Source: Candidula unifasciata (lineage: Eukaryota; Mollusca; Gastropoda; Stylommatophora; Geomitridae). From it: a stretch of DNA of 64,000 nucleotides. Under the pieces are notes generated by a model. The model did no database searches. It was not told the origin of the DNA and saw nothing but the letters and a program-made list of their open reading frames with translations. This document shows, one piece after another, positions 30,858-41,290 of the stretch. The position numbers and the translations under genes were made by a program. The stretch's first letter is position 1. Each line of letters opens with the position of its first letter. Location of the stretch: positions 74,501-138,500 of the forward strand of contig CAJHNH020006667.1 of assembly GCA_905116865.2 (NCBI GenBank), written 5' to 3'.

Positions 30858-33842
30858 AAACTATTTCAGGAAACATCTGACTGCCTCCTGGGAAGAATTG
30901 ACAACAGCTGTGTGGAAACTTTTTGTGAAGACATAACACAAGCAATCCTGAATGCAGCGTCGAAAGCCATCCCAAGGGGCAGCCGGAAGGCATATAAACC
31001 TTTTTGGAATCAAGAAATTCAAAATACTATATCTGAAAGGAATAAAGCAAGAATATTGCTCGAAACCGCACGTTCAACAGAAGCAAAGATCCAATACAAT
31101 AAAGCATGTGCCAGAGTAAAGCTTGTAGTTAATAAGGCTAAAAGAGATAAATGGACAGAAACTTGCTCCAACTTAGACCTTAGGCAGAATGGAAATAAAG
31201 CATGGACTTTAGTTAAAAACCTCTCCGGAGAAAGTAGAAGGGTGAACCCAAAACCAGTGACAGATGGGAGTAAGACAATCACTGAAGACAAGAAGAAAGC
31301 AGAACATTTCAATCATTATTTTGCCTCAGTTAACAGAGCAGGTAAGCTGTCAGAACTCAATAGAACACAGCTCTCTCAGTTGAAGAAACAAGAGAGAGCT
31401 CCAACAGCCAGCGACTCCCTTTCTGAAAATGAATTTAGCATGGATGAATTAGAGCAAGCCCTGAAGAAATTAAAACCTAGAAAATCTCCAGGCCCAGATA
31501 AGATCCACAACGAAATGCTGCTACATCTTGGCCAGTCTGGGAGAGAAGTAGTTCTCAGGCTTATTAATAACACTTGGAGGTCAAGCAAACTTCCAAAGGC
31601 ATGGAGGAATGCATATATCGTCCCCATTCTTAAAACCAAAAAGCCTCCAGATGACCCCAAAAGCTACCGCCCGATATCCTTAACATCATGCTTGGGCAAA
31701 GTTGCAGAAAGAATGATAAACAGGCGCTTATATTGGTTCCTTGAGAGTTCAGGTGTTCTATGCCATGAACAGGCAGGCTTCAGAACCAACAGCTGCACAG
31801 AAGACCAGCTGTTCAGACTGACACAAAGAATACATGATGGCTTCCAGAATAAGAAACACACAGTGGCAGTCTTTGTCGATCTCCAGCAGGCCTATGACAG
31901 AGTATGGAGAAAAGGTCTCCTGATGAAGATGATGAGCATAGGAATACATGGCAGATTGTATAACTGGGTGAAATACTTCCTGATAGATAGAACAATTCAG
32001 ACTAAGATGCACAACGCAATCTCTTCTAAAGAAGTCTTGGAGGAGGGCTTGCCACAAGGCTCATCATTGAGCTGTACACTATTCCTAATCTTTATCAATG
32101 ACCTGCCAGAACAAATCAAGGCCGAAAAAGCCTTGTACGCTGATGACCTAGCAATATGGCAGAGTCATGAAAATGTGGAAAGTGGAGCCCAAAGACTGAA
32201 TGGAGACCTTAGAAGACTGCATTATTACTGCCAAAGATGGAAACTCAAGATTAACTGTGCAAAGACGGTCTACACAATCTTTACCAAAAGCCACCAAGTA
32301 GCAAGGAAGAATATTAACCTGAGGTTAGACAAACACCAAGTGATGAAAGAAGAGCATCCCACATACCTTGGAGTCACACTTGACCCGCAGCTCAGCCTCA
32401 AGAACCATATTGAAAACATCAGGAATAAGGCATTGAGGCGGTTACAGTTATTAAAGAGACTTGCAGGTACATCATGGGAATCAGACAAGGAAACTCTGAG
32501 GGGCTTATACCTAGGATATGTTCGCTCTGTGATAGAGTACAACAACTCACTGCTTACAACTTGTTCCAAAACTAACCTAGAGACTCTTGACAGAGTACAA
32601 AATAATGCCCTCCGATTAATCTGCGGAGCTATGCAGTCTACACCAACTGCTGCATGTGAAATCCATACAAATGTGGAACCCCTCGGGTTGCGGAGAGAAA
32701 AAGCCACTTTAGAAATTTATGAAAGATGCGTTAGGAAAAATCGTAACCATCCTAATAGACATCTTGTAGAAAACTGGGAACCCAAACAAAGAATAAAGCA
32801 CAAATCGGTTTTACACTGTGTTAATGAAATTCAGGACAGATACCACCTCCCAGAAAGACGTCAAGGAACTCAGAATGTTGCAAGAAACCTACCACCACAT
32901 GCTCGCTTTAAAGCTCCAGAAGTCCAAACTAAATTAGTAGGCGAGGAAACCAAACAGTCCGACCCAATCGCTCTTATGAACTCATCACTAAAGACCGTTG
33001 ATTCTTACCCCCAAGAATGGATACATGTCTATACTGATGGATCAGCATTTAAAGCTACCATTAAAGCAGGTTACGGAATCTACATAGGTTATCCCGATGG
33101 ATCTGTTGAAGAGATTTTTGATGCATGCGGGGAATTCTGTTCAAACTATGAAGCTGAAATAATTGCACTGGAAACAGCAGTATACCACCTAAAGACTGTA
33201 ATGGATGTTTACCCCTCAAAGGTCCAAAATATTGTCATCTTCACAGATTCAATGTCTGCCCTTCAAGCTCTGGAGGGCAGTGAACGCTGCAGAACTGACA
33301 TAGCCAAGATAATCCTGGATGCTGATCAGCTTATTACCTCATACAACATCAGAATAGTGATGCAGTGGATTCCAGGTCACTCCGGCACACCAGGTAATGA
33401 CAGAGCTGACAGATTGGCAAAGAAAGGAGCAACACAAGAACAACCACCAACAGCGACAACCCTACAGACAGCAAAAACACTAATAAGAGCTATAAAAAAA
33501 GAGACTTGGTTGAACAGATGGGCCATGGGAGACACTGGAAGAGAGGTTTATAGACATATGTCTGGCCCTGATCCTAATGACAGCAGTAACCATCTAACAA
33601 GAAGGGACCAGGCCACCATATTCAGACTTAGAACGCAACATACTCCACTCAATGGACACCTAAACAGAATACAGCCACAACACTCCCCAGAGTGCCAGCT
33701 ATGTAACTACCCCTACGAAACTGTTGAACACCATCTCTTTGAGTGCCCAAAACTCAGTGAGACAAGAAGAACGCTACTCCCTCCGAGACCAGACAAGTGG
33801 AACACCTTGTACGGAGGAAAAGAACAGCTTGTGAAAACATGA
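30858..33842 (+). CDS. LINE reverse transcriptase-RNase H part of the ORF
   Basis: It continues in the same frame as the endonuclease part and is open for 994 codons to TGA at 33840. All RT boxes are present with the YADD catalytic site, followed by an RNase H with its D-E-D residues (YTDGS, YEAE, FTDS) and the PGHSG...DRAD block, then a CCHC-type knuckle. Preservation this good implies recent insertion, or selection until recently. Translation of this half alone would need an internal start or stop readthrough. Confidence 0.9.
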   Translation, partial: KLFQETSDCLLGRIDNSCVETFCEDITQAILNAASKAIPRGSRKAYKPFWNQEIQNTISERNKARILLETARSTEAKIQYNKACARVKLVVNKAKRDKWTETCSNLDLRQNGNKAWTLVKNLSGESRRVNPKPVTDGSKTITEDKKKAEHFNHYFASVNRAGKLSELNRTQLSQLKKQERAPTASDSLSENEFSMDELEQALKKLKPRKSPGPDKIHNEMLLHLGQSGREVVLRLINNTWRSSKLPKAWRNAYIVPILKTKKPPDDPKSYRPISLTSCLGKVAERMINRRLYWFLESSGVLCHEQAGFRTNSCTEDQLFRLTQRIHDGFQNKKHTVAVFVDLQQAYDRVWRKGLLMKMMSIGIHGRLYNWVKYFLIDRTIQTKMHNAISSKEVLEEGLPQGSSLSCTLFLIFINDLPEQIKAEKALYADDLAIWQSHENVESGAQRLNGDLRRLHYYCQRWKLKINCAKTVYTIFTKSHQVARKNINLRLDKHQVMKEEHPTYLGVTLDPQLSLKNHIENIRNKALRRLQLLKRLAGTSWESDKETLRGLYLGYVRSVIEYNNSLLTTCSKTNLETLDRVQNNALRLICGAMQSTPTAACEIHTNVEPLGLRREKATLEIYERCVRKNRNHPNRHLVENWEPKQRIKHKSVLHCVNEIQDRYHLPERRQGTQNVARNLPPHARFKAPEVQTKLVGEETKQSDPIALMNSSLKTVDSYPQEWIHVYTDGSAFKATIKAGYGIYIGYPDGSVEEIFDACGEFCSNYEAEIIALETAVYHLKTVMDVYPSKVQNIVIFTDSMSALQALEGSERCRTDIAKIILDADQLITSYNIRIVMQWIPGHSGTPGNDRADRLAKKGATQEQPPTATTLQTAKTLIRAIKKETWLNRWAMGDTGREVYRHMSGPDPNDSSNHLTRRDQATIFRLRTQHTPLNGHLNRIQPQHSPECQLCNYPYETVEHHLFECPKLSETRRTLLPPRPDKWNTLYGGKEQLVKT

Positions 33843-33918
33843 AAATTCCACTACATGGCATTGGGCCAAAGGGCGAAAGCTCATGCGCCGCTGGATCGAT
33901 AACAACAACAACAACAAC

Positions 33919-34375
33919 CCGTAACTGCTGCAGGCTGCAGAAGCTGTCAGATCAGAAGAGCAGTGCTCTATCTGTCCGCCCGTCAGAGCTTCCCTCCTAG
34001 ACCAGCTGCCAGCCAAGGTTAAGGGCCTGGTCTGCCCTGTCATAACATAAAGTTTTCAGGCTTCATTTCCTCTTCCTAGGATAAGGCTAGTATCCTCCCA
34101 AAAGCCCTCCTCCGTACAAAGCCATTGGACAATAAGGGTTGTTAGGTTAGGTATATGCCGCCCAACATTCGGCGTAACAGAAGTCAGGTGGTACCGGCTA
34201 CTGTTATACGGTAGCTCAGTCATATCTGACCAAGACCTGACACCAACATATATATATATATATAAATTGCGAACAAGATATAGTAACAAGAATGGGAAGT
34301 TACTGTCATCTAAAATAGTTTTAAAAGGGTATGAAATTGTAGGGAAGAGAAAAAGGGGGTAAGAAAGAACAAATA
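33919..34375. other. Unassigned sequence after the LINE
   Basis: No gene recognised. A (TA)n run of about 20 bp lies at 34246-34264. Confidence 0.4.
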
Positions 34376-34475
34376 GTTTATGTCAGCTTTATTAAATCGA
34401 TGACAATAAACAATCAAAGGACGTTGCGGCGATTAGCCTTCATCAGCACATAAAGAACAACATAGTACACATACA
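34376..34475 (-). repeat. Repeat with CTGATGA motif, copy 1
   Basis: Minus strand reads TATGTGCTGATGAAGGCTAA, TCGCCGCAACGTCC, TTTGATTGTTTATTGTC. The order matches 58550-58625. CTGATGA followed by a short GGC/GCC hairpin is reminiscent of a hammerhead ribozyme core, but the GAAA box is GCAA. Confidence 0.5.
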
Positions 34476-35205
34476 CAAATATGCACTATGAGGTCGAATA
34501 TATACCGAAAAGGTTCAGAACAAAAGTATACTTTTTTGATGTAGTCATCAGACTCAGCACCACTCTCAACCACGTCCTTCTCATCACCTACGCAAACAAA
34601 TGGGTGGGGGCTCTGGCCTTTAAAGTGCTCCCCCCCCCACCCCCCACCCCCCCACATTAGGTAAAAAACCATAGGGAGACCCTCAAACCACGCGCTGCTC
34701 ACCAACATACAAATTGTGTAGGCAAATAAATGGGTGGAGGCGGAACTCAGGTCCCTGAGTGCCCCCCCCCCCTCTCCCCTTTTTTTACCACCCAATAACT
34801 GTGTAAGGGGGCTAAGATGCATGTATAGAATTTAATTTGAAAATATTCCTTTAAAATGTACATATTATTTCAAGTAGATGTTATTATATTTATTTGCCAT
34901 TCAGCACATTGTTATTTCTAAGCATAGTACAGAGAGTCTCTCAGTATTCTCATAAAAATATAAAGGAGGGGAAGGGGCCTCGAGGGGACAGCCAGGTTCC
35001 TATGTGAACAACACATTTTCTGTCATCACACCAGACAATTTATCTGACCCCAAACCGGCTGGGTTATTTTTTGCCCATAAATTCCATAAAAACATATAGT
35101 CTCTAACTGCCTTACTATCATTGTTAATTAGAGCAAACAGTGCAGACTCAATATCATTGATACAGGCTGGTTTTCTTGTAGATTCTATTTGTAGTCAGGT
35201 AAAAT
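34476..35205. other. Unassigned sequence with C-rich runs
   Basis: Two C/CCCCCAC-rich stretches at 34630-34658 and 34763-34775, each next to a shared phrase (CAAATAAATGGGTGG type at 34588 and 34724), suggest a small internal duplication. No gene recognised. Confidence 0.45.
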
Positions 35206-35209
35206 AGCC

Positions 35210-36190
35210 GCCTTTATATTAAATATAAGCCACTTTCAGTAAAGAGCTAATTGTTGGGGGGCGTTCATCCCTTCTAAAAAGTGTTGGGGGAGCTAAAATG
35301 ACCTGAGCTCCAGTGACTGTGTTGGTCATTGCTACGTTCAATGCTTGTCCTCCAGCTTCAATAAAGTGCTTGGATTCTTGTTGAAAACTATTCTCATGTA
35401 CCATCTGCTGTATCTCTTCATCGGATCGTAAAGTTTTTCCCCACAATAACTCTTTGAGTGGTCCAAACAGGTGGAAATCACTTGGGGCTAGGTCTGGTGA
35501 GACCTTGGATATGGTACACATTGAAAGGGGAGGTTTTCAATGATTTCAGCCATTACACAGGCACTATAGGGGTCAAGCGTTGTCATGTTGCAAAATGACC
35601 CCTTTACTCAAAAGTCGACCTCGTTTAGATTTTATTGCGGGTCGAAGATGATTGCCGAGAAGATCTGCATACGTATTAATGGTGACAGTTTTACCTCTTG
35701 GCATGAAGTGCCTCACTGATCCCAAAAGAGTTAGTATAACCTTTTCTGTAGATGGCAGTATGCAAAGCTTCGTTATTTTCAGTAAATTAGAATGGTTTCA
35801 TTTCTTTCTTGCTCTCTTCATTTCCAGCTCTTGGTAGTGAAACTAGATTTCTGTAAACGTTCTTGACAAGCATCCATGCGTCCTTGTTTCACTTCTGGAG
35901 TAAGTACTGTAGCACATCATGGGTGATGTGGTGTTCTGAACCTTGACTGATGTCAAGATGTGCAGCAGAGTCACTTGCAGTCAACAGGTGATTTTCCTGT
36001 TCAAGGTTTTCAACCTGCAGCCAACTATGGAGTCACTACTCGGTGTGCTTGATGGAGTTGTCAACTGTGACAGAAGTCATGTAATTTTGAAACTTCCTAC
36101 TCCACTCATACACTTCCTGGACTGACAAGCATTCATAGCCATACTGGACCTTTGTTTGCCGATGAATTTCTATAGGTGACGTTATCCACC
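35210..36190 (-). mobile_element. Decayed mariner-family transposase
   Basis: Minus-strand pieces: TINTYADLLGNHLRPAIKSK, LSKGVILQHDNA-like, then SPDLAPSDFHLFGPLKELLW and GKTLRSDEEIQQMVHENSF. These are the central and C-terminal blocks of mariner transposase (the last catalytic Asp lies in SPDLAPSDF). Stops and frameshifts separate them. Ends were not found. Confidence 0.75.
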
Positions 36191-36439
36191 TTTACATTCT
36201 CATTTATTTTTGTCCAGCCAATCAATTGAAATAGAACCAAACAAGAATAATAAGTTACTCATAACATGAACTCTTTAAAAATTTAATCAGTAGCACAGTA
36301 AATATATACATCATTGTTAAAGTTATTACCTATCTTTAATTTTGATTTTTCGATGTTACTCTAATTGTCCTTAACCATGGCTGACAGCTGGTCTAGGACC
36401 GATAGGCTAAAAAAGGCAAAAAGACAGGCAGATACACAC

Positions 36440-36443
36440 ACAC

Positions 36444-36522
<79 letters not shown>
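36440..36522. repeat. (GA)n microsatellite
   Basis: About 70 bp of GA with two small interruptions, followed by a G run. Confidence 0.95.
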
Positions 36523-36528
<6 letters not shown>

Positions 36529-36879
36529 AGGGGGGGGGAGAAGAGACTTTCTGTTTCACACAGTTGTTGTTGTAAGTCTTTCTATACAAGGCAAATCTTA
36601 TTTCAAGCAATACATTTCTAGAATGAAAGTGATAATATGACCGAGCAGAAGTTAAATAGCAACCAGGGGAAGGCAGATAAACTTTTTGGTCCCAAGCAAC
36701 ATGTGATGTGTGACCGGTACTTCTCTATTAATCCTCGTCATTGTGAAATGTATCTTCTTAATTTTTTTAGAGCATACTAAATAAATCTGGCTTCCTAATT
36801 GATCACTTCAACTGTGTATGTATACTTTTTGAAAGCAATGTCCTCAAATTTATGTTATGGTTATTTCTCCAACTTAAGC

Positions 36880-37150
36880 ATCTACAAGGGAACTTTCTGA
36901 GACCAAAAGAGATAATGTGACCAAGAATAACCTGAAGGAGTTTGGAAAGTTATCTAACAAACTTCCTTAAAAGTCTAAAAACATCTGGCTGAAAGAAAGG
37001 AAACAACAGACTGCACACAAATAGTCAGATCTGCAAAATGATGTACATTCAAATGTGAAGTTCTGGAAAAATGTCACAACTGAGAAATGCACGGACAACT
37101 AGGATTTTCTGCTGAAGTTTAACAATTGATGAACGTAAAAAAAAAAAAAC
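36880..37150 (+). mobile_element. Short repeat 'alpha', 5' head lost
   Basis: Phrases GAAAGGAAACAACAGACTGC, AGTCAGATCTGCAAAATGAT, GAAGTTCTGGAAAAATGTCA, TTTTCTGCTGAAGTTTAACA and ATTGATGAACG follow the alpha order, ending in poly-A. Confidence 0.6.
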
Positions 37151-37542
37151 CTCAGCAAAAACATATCTAATGTAAAAACAAAACAAAAGAGTCAGTGTTA
37201 GTGGCTTAGAGGATGTGAATGGAATGTTACAATCCAAACATACCCAGGTTCGAAGTCAGCTGCAGACAGTTTTGTTGCAGATTTCTTTGTGTTTATATGA
37301 AAATATTATGAGCATCATACCATTCAGAGAGCAACAGCAAAATAATTAAACACAAAACTGACCAATAAAACACATGACAGCCAATAAGTGCTGAAGATGG
37401 CTTGTAAAATCCTGTTAAGGTTAGGTAACTAACTTTTTGTTTCACAGTGGTAAACAATGAGTTAACAATTTCCTGGACCAAAGGTCACAAAAGTATGAGA
37501 TAGCAACTAATGCACCTTTGTAAGCTATCTGAAACAGAATTG

Positions 37543-38336
37543 TTAACCCTTTTGCACTGCAGGCTGCTAATCGGGCACTTCCATCTGTGGCAAATTCTTA
37601 TAAATGCATTTAACCTGCACTATTGCAGTGACCTGTCCATCAGAAACCTAATGAATGGCAGTGGTTCTGTTTCTGCTTGTGTAGTGTTTAGGAAGCTCTG
37701 GACATGACTATATTTATGAAAAAGTAGCATGGGGAAAAAATGGGGTGTGGGGAAGTACAATCTTTCTTGTGAAAAACGACTTTTTTATTTAAAAGGCCAA
37801 TATGATATCATACTTTACCCTGACTTAATATTTATGTAGTGACAAGGTCACAGAGTCATGTATGAATCACCATACACATTTTTAGACACAAGGAAGTGAA
37901 ATCTGTTTATTTCTCTGCTCCATTTGTAGATATTGATTACTCCCTTCCTTTTCATTATATTAAAAATATAAAAAATTATTGTATCAATCAATTAAAAAAA
38001 AAATTGTTTATTAGTCACCTGTATTCTATTGAAAGCATTTTTTAAGGACTTACATAGTTTTGGTTTTTTTCTCATGGGGTCTGGAAAAAGGGTTAAAGAA
38101 AAAAGCTCATTATCTCTTAAAATCTTAGACACTTGTTACTTCAATCTGTTTTATCCTTAAGTGTGAGTAAAATAAATTAAGATTCTTAGCCTAAAAGGGT
38201 GGAAAAACTACCACCATGAGAATGAATGGAAAAAAGTAACATTAGAATGGGAAAAAAGAAGTACACCAAGAAATGTACACAGTGTTAAGAGAAACTATAA
38301 ACATATAGTGTGTTGTTTTGGTACTCAAAGAGTTAA
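37543..38336. mobile_element. TTAA-flanked (piggyBac-like) MITE ending on the LRRC46 stop codon
   Basis: The left end is TTAACCCTTTTGCACTGCAG, the right end reverse-complements to TTAACTCTTTGAGTACCAAA. Both TTAAs are the expected piggyBac target duplication and the first 10-11 bases match with one or two changes. Near the left end, GCTAATCGGGC resembles the GCCGATNATCGGC found in the element at 51917. No transposase. The right TTAA (38333-38336) contains the TAA stop of LRRC46 on the minus strand. Confidence 0.7.
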
Positions 38337-38499
38337 TCTATTACTTTCTTGACTCCAGATGGCAGAAGATTAGGTCTTAGTTTAGCTTTGATTTTCAAAT
38401 TTGTTATCTCCTGAATATGTCTCCTGTGTTCACGAGCGCTGTCCTCCAGCCTCTTCTGTGATCTAAGCAGCATTTCTGTAGCAATATCCTGGATGCTGG
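38333..38499 (-). CDS. LRRC46: LRRC46 coding exon 7 (C-terminal, with stop)
   Basis: Acceptor TGTTCCACAG, then [20 protein letters not shown], a basic helical stretch ([20 protein letters not shown]) and the end [14 protein letters not shown]. The TAA stop is at 38335-38333. That stop lies within a TTAA that is also the edge of a MITE (37543-38336), so any 3' UTR is transposon-derived. A minus-strand AATAAA is at 38012-38007. Confidence 0.87.
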
Positions 38500-41201
38500 C
38501 TGTGGAACAGCACAGTGTAATTAATTAGGTGCAAAAACAATACATTAAGACTTTTTTTAAACCTACTCATAATTATCACCTTGTCAACTGGCGTGGTTGA
38601 TATGCCTCTCCACAATCTGCAGTCTTCAACAACAAGAATATAAGTTTGTGAGCGGATACCCCTCCATGCCATGTCAGAAAGCTGGCAAGAATTATCTCAT
38701 GTTATCTTCCTCTGTCTTCCTCGGATCTTTCGAGTGATCACAACATGCTCCAAATTAACCATAACTCATAACTTTGCACGCTGTAAATAAATAAATGTGT
38801 GCTGTTTCCTTAACGGAGACTGTCTGCAGTGCACACACTGCTGTCCGTGGGAATAATATGTGGTGTGGCCCCTCATTTTTTTTAATGGTGTGATTCTCTT
38901 ACCACTGTCTGAAAGTCATGAGGACAATATTTTTCTAAACCACCCACTGCAGTAATCTAGCTAAGGTAACATTTATATTCCATAACTAATTAAATACCTC
39001 AGGCTAAAAATAACTGCTGAGAACTATAACTGAAATGAGCAGACAACAGTTTTTCTTTGGAGTTTATACAGTAAGAAATGGCAAACTACTGAATTTAAAA
39101 TGTGCTTAAAATTTAGAAATGCCTAGAAAAATTACAACAGTCAAAATAATGCTGGGGTTCGTTCTGCAACATCCTGTTAAGGATAAGCAACTAGCTTATA
39201 CAAGGTCCGACAATTAAGTAATGAGACTGATTTTATTACGGCCAAGACAAATGTGCCATCTATGAAGCAAAACATTGAATTCAAAGAGGCAACCTTCATC
39301 TATGATTTGGCAACTTTGCATTGCCGCCTGGTAAGCAGACGACAAACAAGCCGCCATTTTATTGGCCTAGTTAGATGTGCATCGTTACAAAATCAGCATG
39401 AAGCAAAAAGCTAACATTAAATTCTGTTTAAAACTCAGAAAAAGTGCCACTGCAACAATTCAATTGATGCCACAAGTTTGTGGGGATAATTGTTTATCTA
39501 CTGCACAGATTTTCAGGTGGTATTCACGATTTAAAAGTGGTGTAGAAATGATTACTAATGCAACTAGACCTGGACACCCAATTTCTGTTTGTAATGATAA
39601 ACTCATTGCAAAAGTCACAGAACGAATACAAGAAGATTGTTGTTTTACGGTCAGGATGATGGTAGATGAATTTTGTGTTAATAGAGAGACCCTTTGTAAA
39701 GTTTTAGTGCAAGATTTTGGCCACACACAAAAATTGCTTGCAGATTTGTACCGCTTTCATTGTCTGATGACCAAAAACATCAGCAGGTTGAGTATCCATA
39801 AAACATCATCAAAACGGGAATCGTTTGCCCCAAAACAAGTGTGTGTTCTCAACCATCCACCCTATTCTTCAGATTTGTCTCTATGTGATTATTTTCTATT
39901 CCCAAAATTAAAGTTACCATTGAAAGGACATTTTTTTTGACGAAATCGATGGCATCCAAAGGGCCATAATGTCGACTTTAAGGGCCATAGCAACAAAAGA
40001 ACTACAGAGGTTGTTTCAGTGTTTGTTAGATCGTACTACTCATTGTATCAATGCACAAGGGGCTTACTTTGAATAAAATACAGGTTATATCTCCAACTGT
40101 TGATTTTTTAAATTTTTATGGAATTAGTCTCATTACTTAATTGTCGGACCTTGCATAAAGTAAATAACCCTTTTCATGCCTGACACATTACGCATATAGT
40201 GCAAGATATATTTTTATAGAGCATTCAGCTCTCAGTGAGTGATCTGATCAATATCATGCCTTTTCTTTTACTTAAGACTTTGTCTGGTATCCATTTTAGG
40301 CTGGGACAAGCAGGGAGTAGAGGCCAATTGTGACAAAAGTCCACCTTGATGCAGATTTAAATCCTAGACCTTTGAGCATATAGACAAGTTTCTCTGGACT
40401 GAGCAAAATGATAACTAATGGTAAGTTGAATGAATAAACAGATATATTCAAACATAAATGTGCTGCACTTGTAGACTATCTCTGATTCACCAGATGGTTC
40501 TTTATTCCCTGACTTCAGGATTCCTTTTATATGTCCATTATGTTCTTTATAACACATCCGTAGAACTATATCTCTGTAAGTAAGAAAAGATCCTCTCACT
40601 CCACAGTTGCATTTTCTGTGCTGATTTTATAGACCCCTAATGCAAGACTTGTGCTGTACATTCATGTTGTGCGCCTTGAGTAAAAACCCATGTCAGTGTG
40701 AACAAAGATGGCAGGGGATTTTAGAGTTGGTGGCTCCCAAAGATGCAGTGTCTAGACAGTCTCTGACACTCATCAGCCCACTTGCAACGCAAGGGTGACA
40801 ACAGCAATAGAGATCTTATTGTTCAACAAATGAAGTTCATGGCCTGAGCCTCCTACTACACAAATTATCTAGATGTCTTTCGACTGAGAGTCCTGCTACA
40901 TGATAACAAAAGGTTAAGATTGGTTACAGCCATCCTAGAGACAGAACTGATGATTCCTTCGTTGGAGTGCATCTGCCTAACGGCCAAGGAAACTACAGAA
41001 ATACATGCAAAACCCAGGTCCTGGAAAAAAACCAAGTGCAAAAGTGGATGAAAATCCAGGATTTTCTGCCAGAGTTCACAGCTGGTGAAAGCAAACAAGC
41101 AGACAAGAGGGATCCAGGCACATAACTAACTGTTGGCCACTAAACTATCACATCTTCACTTCAGAATAAACAAAAGATTCAACTATGTATATATATGTAT
41201 A

Positions 41202-41290
<89 letters not shown>

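Larger units (their letters stand above)
29340..33918 (+). mobile_element. Nearly intact I/jockey-group LINE: EN-RT-RNase H-zinc knuckle
   Basis: One reading frame runs from ATG 29952 to TGA 33840-33842 and is broken only by a TAG at 30855. Endonuclease: ILQLNICGIGNKKLELA, AALQETLHKD, LVGDFNGHSPRWGYPD, IGSDHKPILT. RT: KPRKSPGPDKIHNEMLLHLG, PKSYRPISLTSCLGK, HEQAGFRTNSCTEDQLF, VFVDLQQAYDRVW, GLPQGSSLSCTLFLIFINDL, ALYADDLAIW (at 32132). RNase H: VYTDGSAFKATIKAGYGI, NYEAEIIALETAV, FTDSMSALQAL, WIPGHSGTPGNDRADRLAKK. Zinc knuckle: CQLCNYPYETVEHHLFECP. No separate gag-like ORF1 was found. The 5' UTR is about 610 bp; the 3' end is a short UTR plus (AAC)n at 33900-33918. Confidence 0.93.

Noticed and set aside
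32270..32707. Minus-strand 145-codon frame
   Set aside because: Antisense shadow of the intact LINE RT frame.
36365..36640. Open frame with Arg-Glu repeats
   Set aside because: It is generated by the (GA)n microsatellite; similar artefacts occur at the CT and AG tracts at 3590, 4520 and 7830.
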